Part shown: positions 17,729 to 27,300 of the stretch, piece by piece
Position numbering within the stretch: the stretch's first letter is position 1
How the letters are laid out: each line of letters begins with the position of its first letter
Assembly: GCA_038199755.1 (NCBI GenBank)
Contig: JBBPYR010000122.1
Location: 1-64,000 of the forward strand
DNA length: 64,000 nucleotides
Reading direction: 5' to 3'
Source of the DNA: JBBPYR01 sp038199755
Lineage (GTDB): Bacteria; Chloroflexota; Ktedonobacteria; Ktedonobacterales; Ktedonobacteraceae
Program-made: the position numbers and the translations under genes
Notes under the pieces: generated by a model
The model's input: only the letters and a program-made list of their open reading frames with translations
What the model was told of the DNA's origin: nothing
Databases searched by the model: none

Positions 17729-18598
17729 CTATCCCTTGACCCCTCCGGCGGTCAGTCCCCCAACCAGGTATTTCTGGAATATCATGTACAAAATCACCAC
17801 GGGCAGCGCGCTCACCACGGCTGCACCCATTAACTGGCCGTAGAGAGGCAAGGCACCCCCTTCCTGAGCCGAACTGAAGGCTTGCAACTGCACGGCGAGC
17901 GTTCGGGTCTCAGGGGACGTCAGCACGCTGGCGAACAGCACATCGTTCCAGCCCGTCAGGAAGGCGAAGACCAGCGCGACCACGAGTCCTGGGAGGGCAA
18001 GCGGCACGATAATGAGCAAGAGGGTCTGTAGTCTGGTGGCCCCATCGACGAGGGCTGCCTCCTCGAGATCCACCGGGATGCTTCCCAGATACGAGACCAA
18101 GAGCCAGGTTGCGAACGGAAGCGCGAACGTCAGGTAGGTGATGATCACGGCTGGGTAGGTTCCCACCAACCTGAGATGGATTGCTGCTTGAGCCGACGCA
18201 AACAGCACGAAGAGCGGCAGCAGAAGCATCACGTTCGGAATGGCTTGCAGACCGACGAGCGAGTAGAGGTAGGCGAGACGCCCGCGAAATGTGAACCGCG
18301 TGAGGATATATGCGGCCCCCACGGCCAAGATCACGGCAATGACGCTTGCTATCCCCGAGATAATCAGACTGTTCCCCAGGCCCTGTGCAAGGTTGACCGT
18401 GGACCACATCTGAACGTAATTCCCAAAGGCCCACTGCGAGGGTATCAGGCTTCCGCTGCCGACCTCAGCATCCGGAGTGACGGAGAGCAAGAGGGTGTAG
18501 GCGATAGGGATCAAGACAAAAACTGCCAGAACGACGATCGCCGCAATTCGTGCGGGCGGCGGCAAAATTTCCTGTGGGTCTCTCTTTCGTTTCCTCAT
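17729..18598 (-). CDS. Carbohydrate ABC transporter permease (MalG-like, CUT1)
   Basis: A 289-residue inner-membrane permease with six hydrophobic segments. The EAA loop, which contacts the ATPase, reads LEEAALVDGATRLQTLLLIIVPLA (positions about 195-218), and the protein begins with a short basic N-terminus before helix one. It would form the pore with the MalF-like protein encoded upstream. ATG at 18598 overlaps the upstream stop codon (ATGA), showing coupling. No ATPase gene lies in the operon, so a shared MsmK/UgpC-type ATPase encoded elsewhere is expected. Confidence 0.93.
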   Translation of the reverse strand: MRKRKRDPQEILPPPARIAAIVVLAVFVLIPIAYTLLLSVTPDAEVGSGSLIPSQWAFGNYVQMWSTVNLAQGLGNSLIISGIASVIAVILAVGAAYILTRFTFRGRLAYLYSLVGLQAIPNVMLLLPLFVLFASAQAAIHLRLVGTYPAVIITYLTFALPFATWLLVSYLGSIPVDLEEAALVDGATRLQTLLLIIVPLALPGLVVALVFAFLTGWNDVLFASVLTSPETRTLAVQLQAFSSAQEGGALPLYGQLMGAAVVSALPVVILYMIFQKYLVGGLTAGGVKG

Positions 18599-19569
18599 GA
18601 TGCGGTCACCTCTCCTAATCGCAACGCCCGGAGATACACGAACCCGGGAATGAGCATGATAATGAGTGTAATCACAGACATGGCCCCCCCTACTCCAAAG
18701 TTAAATAACTGGAACGAGGAGACATAGATATTCAGAGGTAGCACATCGGCCTGAACGGGGGGCGGCGTGCCAAACATCACGAACGGCAAGGTGAAGTTGT
18801 TGAAGTGATAGAGCGTTGAGAGCAGGAGGGCCAACCCCAGGATATGACGTAACTGTGGCAAGACGACGCTTGTCAACTTCTGCCAGGCGCTTGCTCCATC
18901 AATATCAGCAGCTTCATAGACCTCGTGCGAAATCGACTGGAGTCCTGCCAGCATCATGATGTAGATGAAGGCCCACGAGGCCCAGATATCGGCGATGACC
19001 ATGGCCCAGAAGCTGTTGGGTCCCAGCAACCAGTACGTGTTGATATTGGCCACGTGGATCGCCGCAAGAACATGATCCACCAGTCCAGTTCCGTTCAAGA
19101 ACATCTGGCGCCAGACCAGCCCGGTCACAAAGGTGGGGATCACGTAGGGAATCAGGTAGAGCGAGCGAACGAGGGTACGGCCACGATAGGTGGTGTTGAC
19201 GGTGAGGGCGGCCAGTATGCCGATGGGTGTGATGAACAAGGTGGTCAGCAACGAAAAAGCTAGGCTCACCCCCAGCGATGCAAGTGCTGAGGCTCCGACC
19301 ACGTTCCCGCCGGTGAGGGCGGTGATGTAGTTGCTCAGCCCAATCCAAGGAGCGGCAATCCAGCTCCGTAGCGTATACTGATCGAGACTCAGAAAGCTGA
19401 TGTAGATGGCGATCAGCAAGGGAATGCCGATGATCACGACGAGCAACGCGATGCTTGGCCAGATGAGCCACATAGGCCGCCCACCGAAGATATCCTGTCT
19501 AGCACGCTCTGCACTCACGACCACGGTGGTTGCGGGGGTAGCCTCTGGGAGAGGGTGTTGTATGGACAT
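18595..19569 (-). CDS. Sugar ABC transporter permease (MalF-like, CUT1)
   Basis: A 324-residue permease with six membrane segments, for example WPSIALLVVIIGIPLLIAIY. The EAA motif is YEAADIDGASAWQKLTSVVLPQL. The start ATG at 19569 follows GGAGGTGACACCT, an almost perfect ribosome site; the frame is open five codons further upstream but without support. It follows the solute-binding lipoprotein gene by 73 bp and overlaps the MalG-like gene by 4 bp. The three genes form a CUT1 sugar importer. The substrate is unknown; the neighbouring Gfo/Idh and isomerase remnants suggest a sugar or polyol. Confidence 0.93.
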   Translation of the reverse strand: MSIQHPLPEATPATTVVVSAERARQDIFGGRPMWLIWPSIALLVVIIGIPLLIAIYISFLSLDQYTLRSWIAAPWIGLSNYITALTGGNVVGASALASLGVSLAFSLLTTLFITPIGILAALTVNTTYRGRTLVRSLYLIPYVIPTFVTGLVWRQMFLNGTGLVDHVLAAIHVANINTYWLLGPNSFWAMVIADIWASWAFIYIMMLAGLQSISHEVYEAADIDGASAWQKLTSVVLPQLRHILGLALLLSTLYHFNNFTLPFVMFGTPPPVQADVLPLNIYVSSFQLFNFGVGGAMSVITLIIMLIPGFVYLRALRLGEVTAS

Positions 19570-19642
19570 AGGTGTCACCTCCAAGGGTCACGAGACTCGC
19601 GCCCACGCGCGAGTCTCTCCACTCCATGCAGGAGTTCATTCC

Positions 19643-20983
19643 TCAGTGCAACTGGCTTTGAATCTGTTGGTTGGCCTGGTCGAGCAGTGGCTTGATGTGA
19701 GACGGATCATAGTGGTTGGTCGCCACCTCATTGGCCAGCTTGGAGCTCACACCGGCCAGTGCGACTTCCAGTGGCCCCCATACCCCCGTAAAGGGGGTGG
19801 GACTGGCTCCTGCCTCTGCCTTGATAAAAGCAGCCGTTTGAGGATCCTGGCTTGCCAGAGAATTCGCGGCCTGCACATTGACTGGCAGATCACCGAAGGT
19901 CTTGGTCCACTGAGTCTGGTGCTGCTCATCGGTGACCAGATTGATAAATTTGAACGCCAAGTCCTTCACCGTCGAGTAGTCGGCGACAGCGAGCATATCA
20001 CCAGAAACGATGGTCTCGTCGGGGACGCCGTTGGCTGGCAACTGCTGCATCCCGTAAGGAATGGTCGGCATGGGCGCGAAGGCGTACTTGTCCGCGACAG
20101 ATGACTTCTGAAGCGTCGGCGTGAGGGTGGCAGTCGTCATAATCAGCATGCCCACCTTGCCATTGGCAAAGGACTTAACGGCATCACCGGCTTTCCACGC
20201 CATCGAATTGGGATCGACGATCTTGTGCGTCGTGGCCCAGTCAAACCAGAACCGGACGGCCTGCACCGCCTGTGGGGTGTTTATCTGTGCGGTCTTGAGG
20301 TCCTGCGAGATGAAACTCCCGCCCAGCTGTCCTGCGAACATCCACCAGATCTTCCAAGGATCAAACGAATCCGAGGGGTCGATCTCGGTCCCATACACTC
20401 CGGCGGAGGGATTCGTCATCTTTTGGGCGTCTTGTACGAACTGGGTCCAAGTCGTCGGGGCAGTCGTGATACCGGCCTTCTGGAACAGGTCCTTATTATA
20501 GACCATGGCGAAAGGACGCATCACAAAGGGGACGGCGATCGACTGACTGGGTGAGGACCCGGCCATCGTGAGCTGCTGCTGGAAGTACCTGCTCTTTCCA
20601 CCCACCGCCTGCCAGTTCTGATCGGTGAGGACGGTAAAGCCTTTTGTGGCCTGAGCGGTAGGAACGAATGTGGTCCCGAAGCTAAATATATCGGGGCCGC
20701 TCCCGGAGACAATAGAGGTCTGGAGCTTGGTCTGTTCCTCACTGCTACTGCTGTAGGTGTCCCAGGCAATGGTGGAGCCGGTCGCCTTCTGAAACTCGCT
20801 GGCAATCTGCTGCATCCACTGCTTCTGCTGCGCAGGGTAGGTGGAGTTATAGCCTAGCAGCACATGGAGTGTCTGGCCCTGACTGCTCGTGGCTCCACTG
20901 CCACCGCCGCATGCTGCAAGCCCAAGCGACAGCAGCAGGATCAAAGACAGCCAGTAGCTAACACCTCGGATGTTTCCCTTCAT
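19643..20983 (-). CDS. Extracellular sugar-binding lipoprotein of ABC transporter
   Basis: A 446-residue family 1 solute-binding protein. The signal peptide LILLLSLGLAACGGGSG has a lipobox LAAC, so the protein is anchored outside the membrane. Typical features are LHVLLGYNSTYPAQQKQ at the start of lobe one, SGSGPDIFSFGT, and FANGKVGMLIMTTATL in the middle. The start ATG at 20983 follows AAGGAGACCAAACA; the frame is open 19 codons upstream without a signal sequence. It is the first gene of the importer operon. The upstream region (20984-21235) should hold the promoter; I see no full copy there of the LacI palindrome found at 23750. Confidence 0.93.
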   Translation of the reverse strand: MKGNIRGVSYWLSLILLLSLGLAACGGGSGATSSQGQTLHVLLGYNSTYPAQQKQWMQQIASEFQKATGSTIAWDTYSSSSEEQTKLQTSIVSGSGPDIFSFGTTFVPTAQATKGFTVLTDQNWQAVGGKSRYFQQQLTMAGSSPSQSIAVPFVMRPFAMVYNKDLFQKAGITTAPTTWTQFVQDAQKMTNPSAGVYGTEIDPSDSFDPWKIWWMFAGQLGGSFISQDLKTAQINTPQAVQAVRFWFDWATTHKIVDPNSMAWKAGDAVKSFANGKVGMLIMTTATLTPTLQKSSVADKYAFAPMPTIPYGMQQLPANGVPDETIVSGDMLAVADYSTVKDLAFKFINLVTDEQHQTQWTKTFGDLPVNVQAANSLASQDPQTAAFIKAEAGASPTPFTGVWGPLEVALAGVSSKLANEVATNHYDPSHIKPLLDQANQQIQSQLH

Positions 20984-21235
20984 TGTTTGGTCTCCTTCTC
21001 GGACATCAACCTCAGGTTGATCCGTGTTCATAAAATCCAACTAAGGGGTGGTCTGGTAAGACACAAGCGGGTTCAGTCTGTCCACAAATACGTACGAGAT
21101 CAGGGTGCATACCTTCATCTTTAGTATAAGAGAAAAGTGGGTCTGCTGTCCTGATGCTCCATCCTTTATAGCGTAGAGATCAGCACTCTAACACGCGCTG
21201 CCAAGCCCAATGAGAGCAAGAACCAAGAGGAGAAA

Positions 21236-21270
21236 TGCGCCATTCAGTCTGGAAATTGCGCCATTCAGTC
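21236..21270 (-). repeat. Two tandem copies of a 14-bp unit, 21-bp period
   Basis: TGCGCCATTCAGTC occurs at 21236-21249 and again at 21257-21270, and the matching flank extends to GAAA on the left of both. The period of 21 bp is a whole number of codons. The right copy overlaps the 3' end of the unknown 390-residue gene. It could be the remnant of an iteron-like array or of a dispersed repeat; nothing else marks the segment 21000-21235. Confidence 0.6.
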
Positions 21271-22437
21271 CGCAATGCCTGTCTTGCTTGATCTCTGTTG
21301 GGAAACCGCTCTGAGATACTCGGGAGCTTCAAAGAGCCAGGGCTGTTGCCGATAGTCATCCCACCAGTGATAGGCATGCTGCAAGATGCGCTCCTGTGTC
21401 TCTTTGCCCTGAGACGAGTTCTCCACTAGGGAGACAAAAGGGCCGATCACACCATCGGTCTGCAGTTGTTTCAGCGCGCTTTCAATCGCCTCTTGCATGC
21501 GACCGGGATGGTCAAGGTCGGGTGTGATCCCCGCTTGCTCCAAAAGCTCGCCCATTGTCACTCTCACCTCACCTTTATTTTTGTGGGCGTTGATGCGGTA
21601 GCTCCATGTCAAAGAGCACCCCAGTCGTTTTTCAAACCTCTGCTCCCTGCCATGATACTGCAGCACCTGCCGTGGGAGCAGAGCTGTTTGGGAGGACTGT
21701 TCAGGAAACATGCTTGCCCAGTCACCTATTTTCAGGTGGCATCCTTGCCTGCATTCGTCTTCCATACGCGTCTCCGTTTCCTCTGCTTGACCATTCGTCA
21801 GTATCTCAAGGAGAGGACTCTCAATATGCCTTTGCTTCGCCCGGGGCAGGAGAAGTGCCGCACTTACACAGACACGTGCAAGTGTCAGTAACTGCTCGAT
21901 AACGTTCTGCCTCTGGCGGACAGAATAGCTCCCATTGGATTTCTTTTTCTGACGGGTCGCCAGGATATCGTCCGGAGTGAGAGCAAAGGGGATGGTCAGG
22001 TGCTCAGCCCCGTGAGTATCGAGCGCAATAGCAAGAAGAACAAGGAACGTGTCAACAAGCTCATCCCCCAGTACGTGAAGAGAGGCGAGAACATGGTCCC
22101 AAGATTCCTCATCACGCGGTGCGAGTACCATGCGCACAGAGCCTCTCCCTTTCGGCAAGGTCTGCGTGTACTCGGCAAGATGACGTTCCAGGCTTCTTGT
22201 GTATTTCTTTCCGTCAAGCAGTCCCAAGAGGACTCGAGAGGTGAGTTGATCGGTGGGTACATTGATCTCTGAGTGGTTCTTTGTTACCAGAGCAGTGGGC
22301 GAGACATGTTTGTGGCGACCACGTGTGAGCGGTGCCGCTTTGCCTCCCATCTCAGGGAGTTGAGATGATGAGAGACTGTCGATCACTCCTTTTTTTGACG
22401 GCGCGCTATTGTCAGTCATTGTCAATTTCTGCTGCAT
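21265..22437 (-). CDS. Uncharacterised 390-residue protein, possibly replication-initiator-like
   Basis: I do not recognise this protein with confidence. The N-terminal 60 residues are polar and look disordered. The middle holds LGDELVDTFLVLLAIALDTHG and a Lys-rich stretch TRQKKKSNGSYSVRQRQNVIEQLLTLARV that resembles a helix-turn-helix DNA-binding region. The C-terminal part QVLQYHGREQRFEKRLGCSLTW plus VTMGELLEQAGI and ALKQLQTDGVIGPF has the look of a winged-helix domain of plasmid replication initiators. This is an inference from pattern only. The gene sits between the LacI regulator and the ABC operon it probably controls, which suggests later insertion, and its 3' end overlaps a 21-bp-period repeat. 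Confidence 0.6.
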   Translation of the reverse strand: MQQKLTMTDNSAPSKKGVIDSLSSSQLPEMGGKAAPLTRGRHKHVSPTALVTKNHSEINVPTDQLTSRVLLGLLDGKKYTRSLERHLAEYTQTLPKGRGSVRMVLAPRDEESWDHVLASLHVLGDELVDTFLVLLAIALDTHGAEHLTIPFALTPDDILATRQKKKSNGSYSVRQRQNVIEQLLTLARVCVSAALLLPRAKQRHIESPLLEILTNGQAEETETRMEDECRQGCHLKIGDWASMFPEQSSQTALLPRQVLQYHGREQRFEKRLGCSLTWSYRINAHKNKGEVRVTMGELLEQAGITPDLDHPGRMQEAIESALKQLQTDGVIGPFVSLVENSSQGKETQERILQHAYHWWDDYRQQPWLFEAPEYLRAVSQQRSSKTGIAD

Positions 22438-22680
22438 ACTGCTTTCATCCTTGTTGCTATGAACGGTTCTCCAGCACCGGCTTCCCCTCGCAGAATTTTC
22501 TGATTGCGCGTTGCCCGATCATCGCCGCTCGTGGTACGGCTCATTTAGCTCGACATAGGGACATACGCTCATCTGTACACTGAATACGACGACCTCACGT
22601 TTGCTAGAACAGCATCCTCACGAATGGGATATCGCGATGCGGGGACGATTCCTACAGCTAGCCCTCATCCTGCGATGAGA

Positions 22681-23739
22681 TCAGCTAGGAAGAGAGAGGT
22701 TCGCGCCACATGACTCACGCACTTTCAACGTGAATTTGAGGGAAATACGACGAGCCTGGGTAGGCTTTCCCTCTTTGAACCAATCGAGGAGGATACGCGC
22801 AGCTAACCCTCCTGCTTCGGGCGTCGGAAGAGCAAATGTGGTAAGAGAAGGATTAGTGTATGCGGCGAATGGAGAATCGCCAAGGGCGATAAGCGCCATA
22901 TCCTGGGGCACACGTATTCCAGCTTGCTGCAAGGACTTGAGGGCCCCGAGGGCCATTATCTCGTTCGCCACAAAGAGTGCTGTTGGCCGTTCCAACCCCT
23001 TCTCCCGCTGCGCCAGAAAGCGTCGCATAGCCTGATATCCTCCTTCATAGGTGTAATGGCCCTCTAGGATCCACTCTGGCCTGACATCCAGCCCGCGTTC
23101 TGTGAGGGCCTGCTGCCAGCCTGCGTGACGCTCGAGTGCGCTGCGCCGGGGTGGATCCGTGGAGAGCGGGCCGCTGACGATGCCAATATGGATATGATCA
23201 AGGTCAATGAGACGATTGGTGGCAGAATAGGCCGCGCCCCAATCATCCAGGAGAATCTGGTTGATGCCCTCGTCTTCGACGTAACGATTGATAACCACGA
23301 ATGGGAAACCATCCTCCTTCAGCTGGACCAGATGGTCGATAGGGGTAGAGAAGGAGAGTGCCATAAAAATAATTCCGTCTACTTGCTGCGCACGTAGCAT
23401 CTCGATCGCCTCAATCTCACTGTGCAAGTCGGGTGCGCTGACAAGTACCATATGATAACCCGCTGGCTGCAAGACCTCATTGATCCCACCAACGACGGGC
23501 ACAAAGAGCGGGTTCTCAACCTCGGTAATCACGAGCCCGATGGTCGCCGTCTTGCGCTTCACCATGCTGCGCGCAATGGCATTTGGTCGGTAATTCAGTT
23601 GCTCGGCGATCTCCAAAACACGCTGACGCACAACAGGGCCAACTTGCACCTCGTTCCCATTCAAGACATTCGAGACCGTACTTATCGATACTCCAGCCTG
23701 TTGAGCCACATCACGAATGGTCGTTGTCTTCCGCTGCAT
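22681..23739 (-). CDS. LacI family transcriptional regulator
   Basis: A 352-residue repressor. Residues 6-25 form the helix-turn-helix IRDVAQQAGVSISTVSNVLN, followed by the hinge helix RPNAIARSMVKRK that inserts into the minor groove. The rest is a periplasmic-binding-protein-like effector domain (IGLVITEVENPLFVPVVGGI and ALFVANEIMALGALKSL). Such proteins repress sugar uptake or catabolic genes until a sugar binds. The start ATG is close to a 22-bp palindrome at 23750-23771, so the gene is very probably autoregulated. It likely also controls the CUT1 importer further along the same strand, although an unrelated gene now lies between. Confidence 0.93.
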   Translation of the reverse strand: MQRKTTTIRDVAQQAGVSISTVSNVLNGNEVQVGPVVRQRVLEIAEQLNYRPNAIARSMVKRKTATIGLVITEVENPLFVPVVGGINEVLQPAGYHMVLVSAPDLHSEIEAIEMLRAQQVDGIIFMALSFSTPIDHLVQLKEDGFPFVVINRYVEDEGINQILLDDWGAAYSATNRLIDLDHIHIGIVSGPLSTDPPRRSALERHAGWQQALTERGLDVRPEWILEGHYTYEGGYQAMRRFLAQREKGLERPTALFVANEIMALGALKSLQQAGIRVPQDMALIALGDSPFAAYTNPSLTTFALPTPEAGGLAARILLDWFKEGKPTQARRISLKFTLKVRESCGANLSLPS

Positions 23740-23749
23740 GCACTTTTCC

Positions 23750-23771
23750 TTTAGTAAAACGTTTTACTAAA
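23750..23771. promoter_or_regulatory. LacI-family operator palindrome
   Basis: The half-site TTTAGTAAAAC at 23750-23760 is followed directly by its exact reverse complement, giving a 22-bp perfect palindrome with a central CG. This is the classic shape of a LacI/GalR operator. It lies 11 bp upstream of the regulator's start codon on the minus strand and would block its promoter when occupied. Confidence 0.85.
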
Positions 23772-23849
23772 AATACCTGAAAAATGCGCATTTGTCAAGG
23801 GTTTGCCCCTGAGGAAACGGTTCAGTATCATCTCGATCTTGTTATTAGC

Positions 23850-24220
23850 ACTGTCGGCCATCCTTTCCAATCATCTCTCCCAACTCGCCATCGCCCAATG
23901 GGGAGCAGGGCTCAGTGAAGAGAGAAAAAGGCATTAGGATTTGAAAATGGCGTGACGCCGCATCAAAGCACGATCCAACGCCTGTGCGCGAAAGATGAAG
24001 GCAGAAGAGGTGGAAGCCGCATTTCGTCAGATCATGGTGCAGAGCCAGAACAGCGAAAAAGAGAAACGAGGAGAGGAAGCGGTATCGATTGATGGAAAAG
24101 CCCAACGGGGGAGATGGAAGTTTGAAGAGAAAAAGGGCTATCCGGTTCATGCTGTGAGTCTGGTCGCTCACCAGACGGGCATCGTGTTATCCCAAGGTCA
24201 TGTTCGCGCCCGTCAGTTTT
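23850..24220 (+). pseudogene. ISAs1-family transposase remnant with frameshifts
   Basis: Three frames together give parts of an ISAs1 transposase N-terminal half: LSQLAIAQWGAGLSEERK, then ALGFENGVTPHQSTIQRL, then AVSIDGKAQRGRW with GYPVHAVSLVAHQTGIVL. The first Asp of the DDE triad is in SIDGK. Frameshifts near 23925 and 23990 separate the parts, and the C-terminal two thirds are missing. It fills most of the interval between the LacI gene and the giant carboxylase gene. Confidence 0.7.
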
Positions 24221-24323
24221 GCACCATCACCCAAAAAAGGGGCGATATGGTGGAGGACTGTGATAGAATTTGCACAGGAGTGAGGAGAGAGAAGTACCCC
24301 TGCATCTGAAAGGGTCGAAAACC

Positions 24324-27300
24324 ATGGCACATACAGACATCCATCATCGCCCGTTTGAAAGAATTGCCATCGTCGACCGTGGCGCGGCGGCTCTGCGCCT
24401 GATCCGTGCCGTGCGCGAACTGAACCACGAGCAGCGCATCAGCCTGTCAACAGTGACATTGTTTACTGAGCCCGACCGCCGAGCGCTGTTTGTGCGTGAG
24501 GCCGACGATGCCATCTGTATCGGGCCAGCACTTTTCATCGATCAGCGAGACCAGAGGCAGAAGAGCAGCTATCACGATTCCGGGCGCATCGAGCAGGCCC
24601 TGGTGAAGGCACGAGCTGATGCAGCCTGGGTCGGTTGGGGTCTCCTCGCCGAGGAGCCATGGTTTGCCGACCTCTGTTCGCGGCTCGGTATGGTCTTCAT
24701 CGGGCCTGATACTCGCATGCTTCGGTTGCTGGGGAATAAGATCAGTGCCAAACACCTCGCTCAACAGGCAGGAGTGCCGGTGATACCTTGGAGTGGAGGA
24801 GCTATCGAGACGGCGGCGGCGGCTCAGCAGCATGCCGGGCAGCTCGGATACCCGCTTATGGTCAAGCCAGCACGGAGTACCTATGGACAAGGTATCCATC
24901 GCGTCTCCTCGCCGCCTGAACTTGCAAGCGCATGGGAACGTGCTCATGATCAGGCCTTTGAGAGATCGTCCGAGAACCCGGACGTCTTCCTTGAGCAGAT
25001 GGTTGAGGGTGTGCGCCAGGTTGAGGTGCAGGTTATCGCCGACAACTACGGGACAACCTGGGTGCTGGGGGTATGCGATTGTACGGTGCAATACCACTCC
25101 CAAAAGCTACTTCAGGAGTCGGGCCCTCTCGTGCTGCCTGCGCCGCAGAAACGCGAGATCTGCGAGGCGGCTCTGCGTCTGTGCCGGGCCGCGGGCTACC
25201 GCAACGCGGGCACTGTTGAGTTCCTGTATAGTCTCAAGCAAGGCACATTCTGGTTCCTGGAGTTCAACCCGCGCCTCAGTGCCGAGCACGCAGTGACGGA
25301 AATAACCACCGGTCTGGACCTGGTCAAGTTGCAGTTGGAGATCACACGCGGTACACCCCTTGAAGGCGATCCTCCTGCCTCCACAGGACATGCCGTCGAG
25401 GTTCACCTGTCTGGCAGGGATGCGGAGAGAGTTTTCGCACCTGGTCCAGGCGTACTCGACCTGTTCCGGCTCGCAGGTGGGCCTGGACTGCGTATTGATA
25501 ACGGTTTCGATGAGGGCGATGTCGTCCCTGCCGAATTTGACCCTCTTCTCGCCAACGTCATTGCCTGGGGACGGAACCGCCAGGAGGCACGCGCGCGACT
25601 GAGCCGGGCACTTTCTGAGAGCGCGGTCCTCATCCGCGGAGGAACGAGCAACAGGTCATCCCTGCTTGCTCTCTTGAACCGCCGCGAACTCGACTCCGAT
25701 GAGATCGATACCCTCTGGCTCGACCGCCTGGCGATAGGAGAGGCGCACTCACTTCAGCCGTATGCCGACGTGGCACTGCTGCAGGCAGCACTTGAGGCGT
25801 ACACCGCCGAGCAACTCATCGAACAGGCACACTTCTTTGCGAGCGCGGCCCGTGGGCGTCCTCGCGTACGACAGGAGGTTGGGCTATCCACGGATTTCCA
25901 GTATCGCGGCCAGGCGTATCGCTTTCATGTCTCCCGCCTGGGTACCCACCAATATCGAGTGGTCACTGATGGACAACGCATCGACGTGCATCGAGAGCGA
26001 CTGGGGTCATTCGCGTGCAAGGTCACCTGCTTTGGACGGCGTTACCGTATCCTCTCAGTTGTACATGGGCCGAACTACGATGTAGAGGTCGAGGGCATCA
26101 TGCATCGTATGATACACGAGGATGGAGGCATCGTTAGGGCCCCTGCCCCGACGGTGGTGGTCTCAGTCAGTGTTGCTTCTGGTGATCTCGTCGCAGTAGG
26201 AGATCGGCTCGCCGTTGTCGAGACGATGAAGATGGAGATGTCCATCACCGCACCATACTCAGGTCGGGTGAGGCACGTGTTCGTTACCAGTAATATCCAG
26301 GTTGACGCGGGAGCGCCCCTTGTGCAGCTAGAGCCTTTGACGCGAGAAGAGCCCTCTTTCGGAACCGAGCGAGTCCGCTTCGGTGATGGCGGGCGTGCCA
26401 TAGCTCCCACCGAGGAGAGTCCCCAGCATCGCTGTCGCCAAGTTCTCGCAGACGTACGCTGCCTGATGCTCGGATTCGACTTCGATACGTCTGATGCTCG
26501 GCGACTGCTCGCCGAGCAGAGCGCGGTCTACCAGATCATCGCACCAGATGACCCGGAACTGCTCCACCGTGAGAACGAGCTACTAGCGACTTTTGCTGAT
26601 GTCTGTTCGTTGTTCCGTCGCGAGATGAACCCGGCTGAGGCTGAAGCACACGGTGAGTTGGTGCATAGCGCGGAGTGGGACATGAATACATATTTGCGCT
26701 TCCGTGATACCCGCGTTGAGCAGCTCCCATCCACCTTCCTCAACACCTTACGGCGTGCGCTCGCACACTATGGAGTTCACAGCCTAGACCCATCGCCCAG
26801 GCTTGACGAGAGCTTGCTTGCGATCTACAGGTCGCACCAGCGTGTCAACCAGCACGTAACGGCAATGATAGCTCTGCTAGAGCGACGTCTCACACAGCGT
26901 GAAAAGCTGGCCGCTTTCGCACCTGAGGAGTTGCGCACCCTCCTCGATCGGCTGCAACTGGCGACGAGGGAACAATACCCTGCCGTGAGTGACCTTGCAC
27001 ACGAAGTCCGCTTTTATTCCTTTGACCGGCCACTGATCGAGCGAGCGCGCAACGACGTCTATCAGCAGATGCAGGCACACCTCGCCTATCTTGCTCAACA
27101 CCCTGATGCTGCCGACCGCGATGAACGGATCGCCATCCTGGTAGCCTGCCCCTACCCTCTGCAGAAAGTACTCACAGGGCAGTTTCCGCTGTCGGGGGAT
27201 GGGACACGTCAGATCATGCTCGAAGTGCTCACCCGCCGCTACTATCGCATCCGTCAATTGGAGCACTTCACCTGCATGACGGTTGATGGGCAAGCATTCG

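Noticed and set aside
21100..21140. Possible second LacI operator before the solute-binding protein gene
   Set aside because: Only a TTTAGTATAAG stretch is present; it lacks the second half of the palindrome, so I do not call it an operator.
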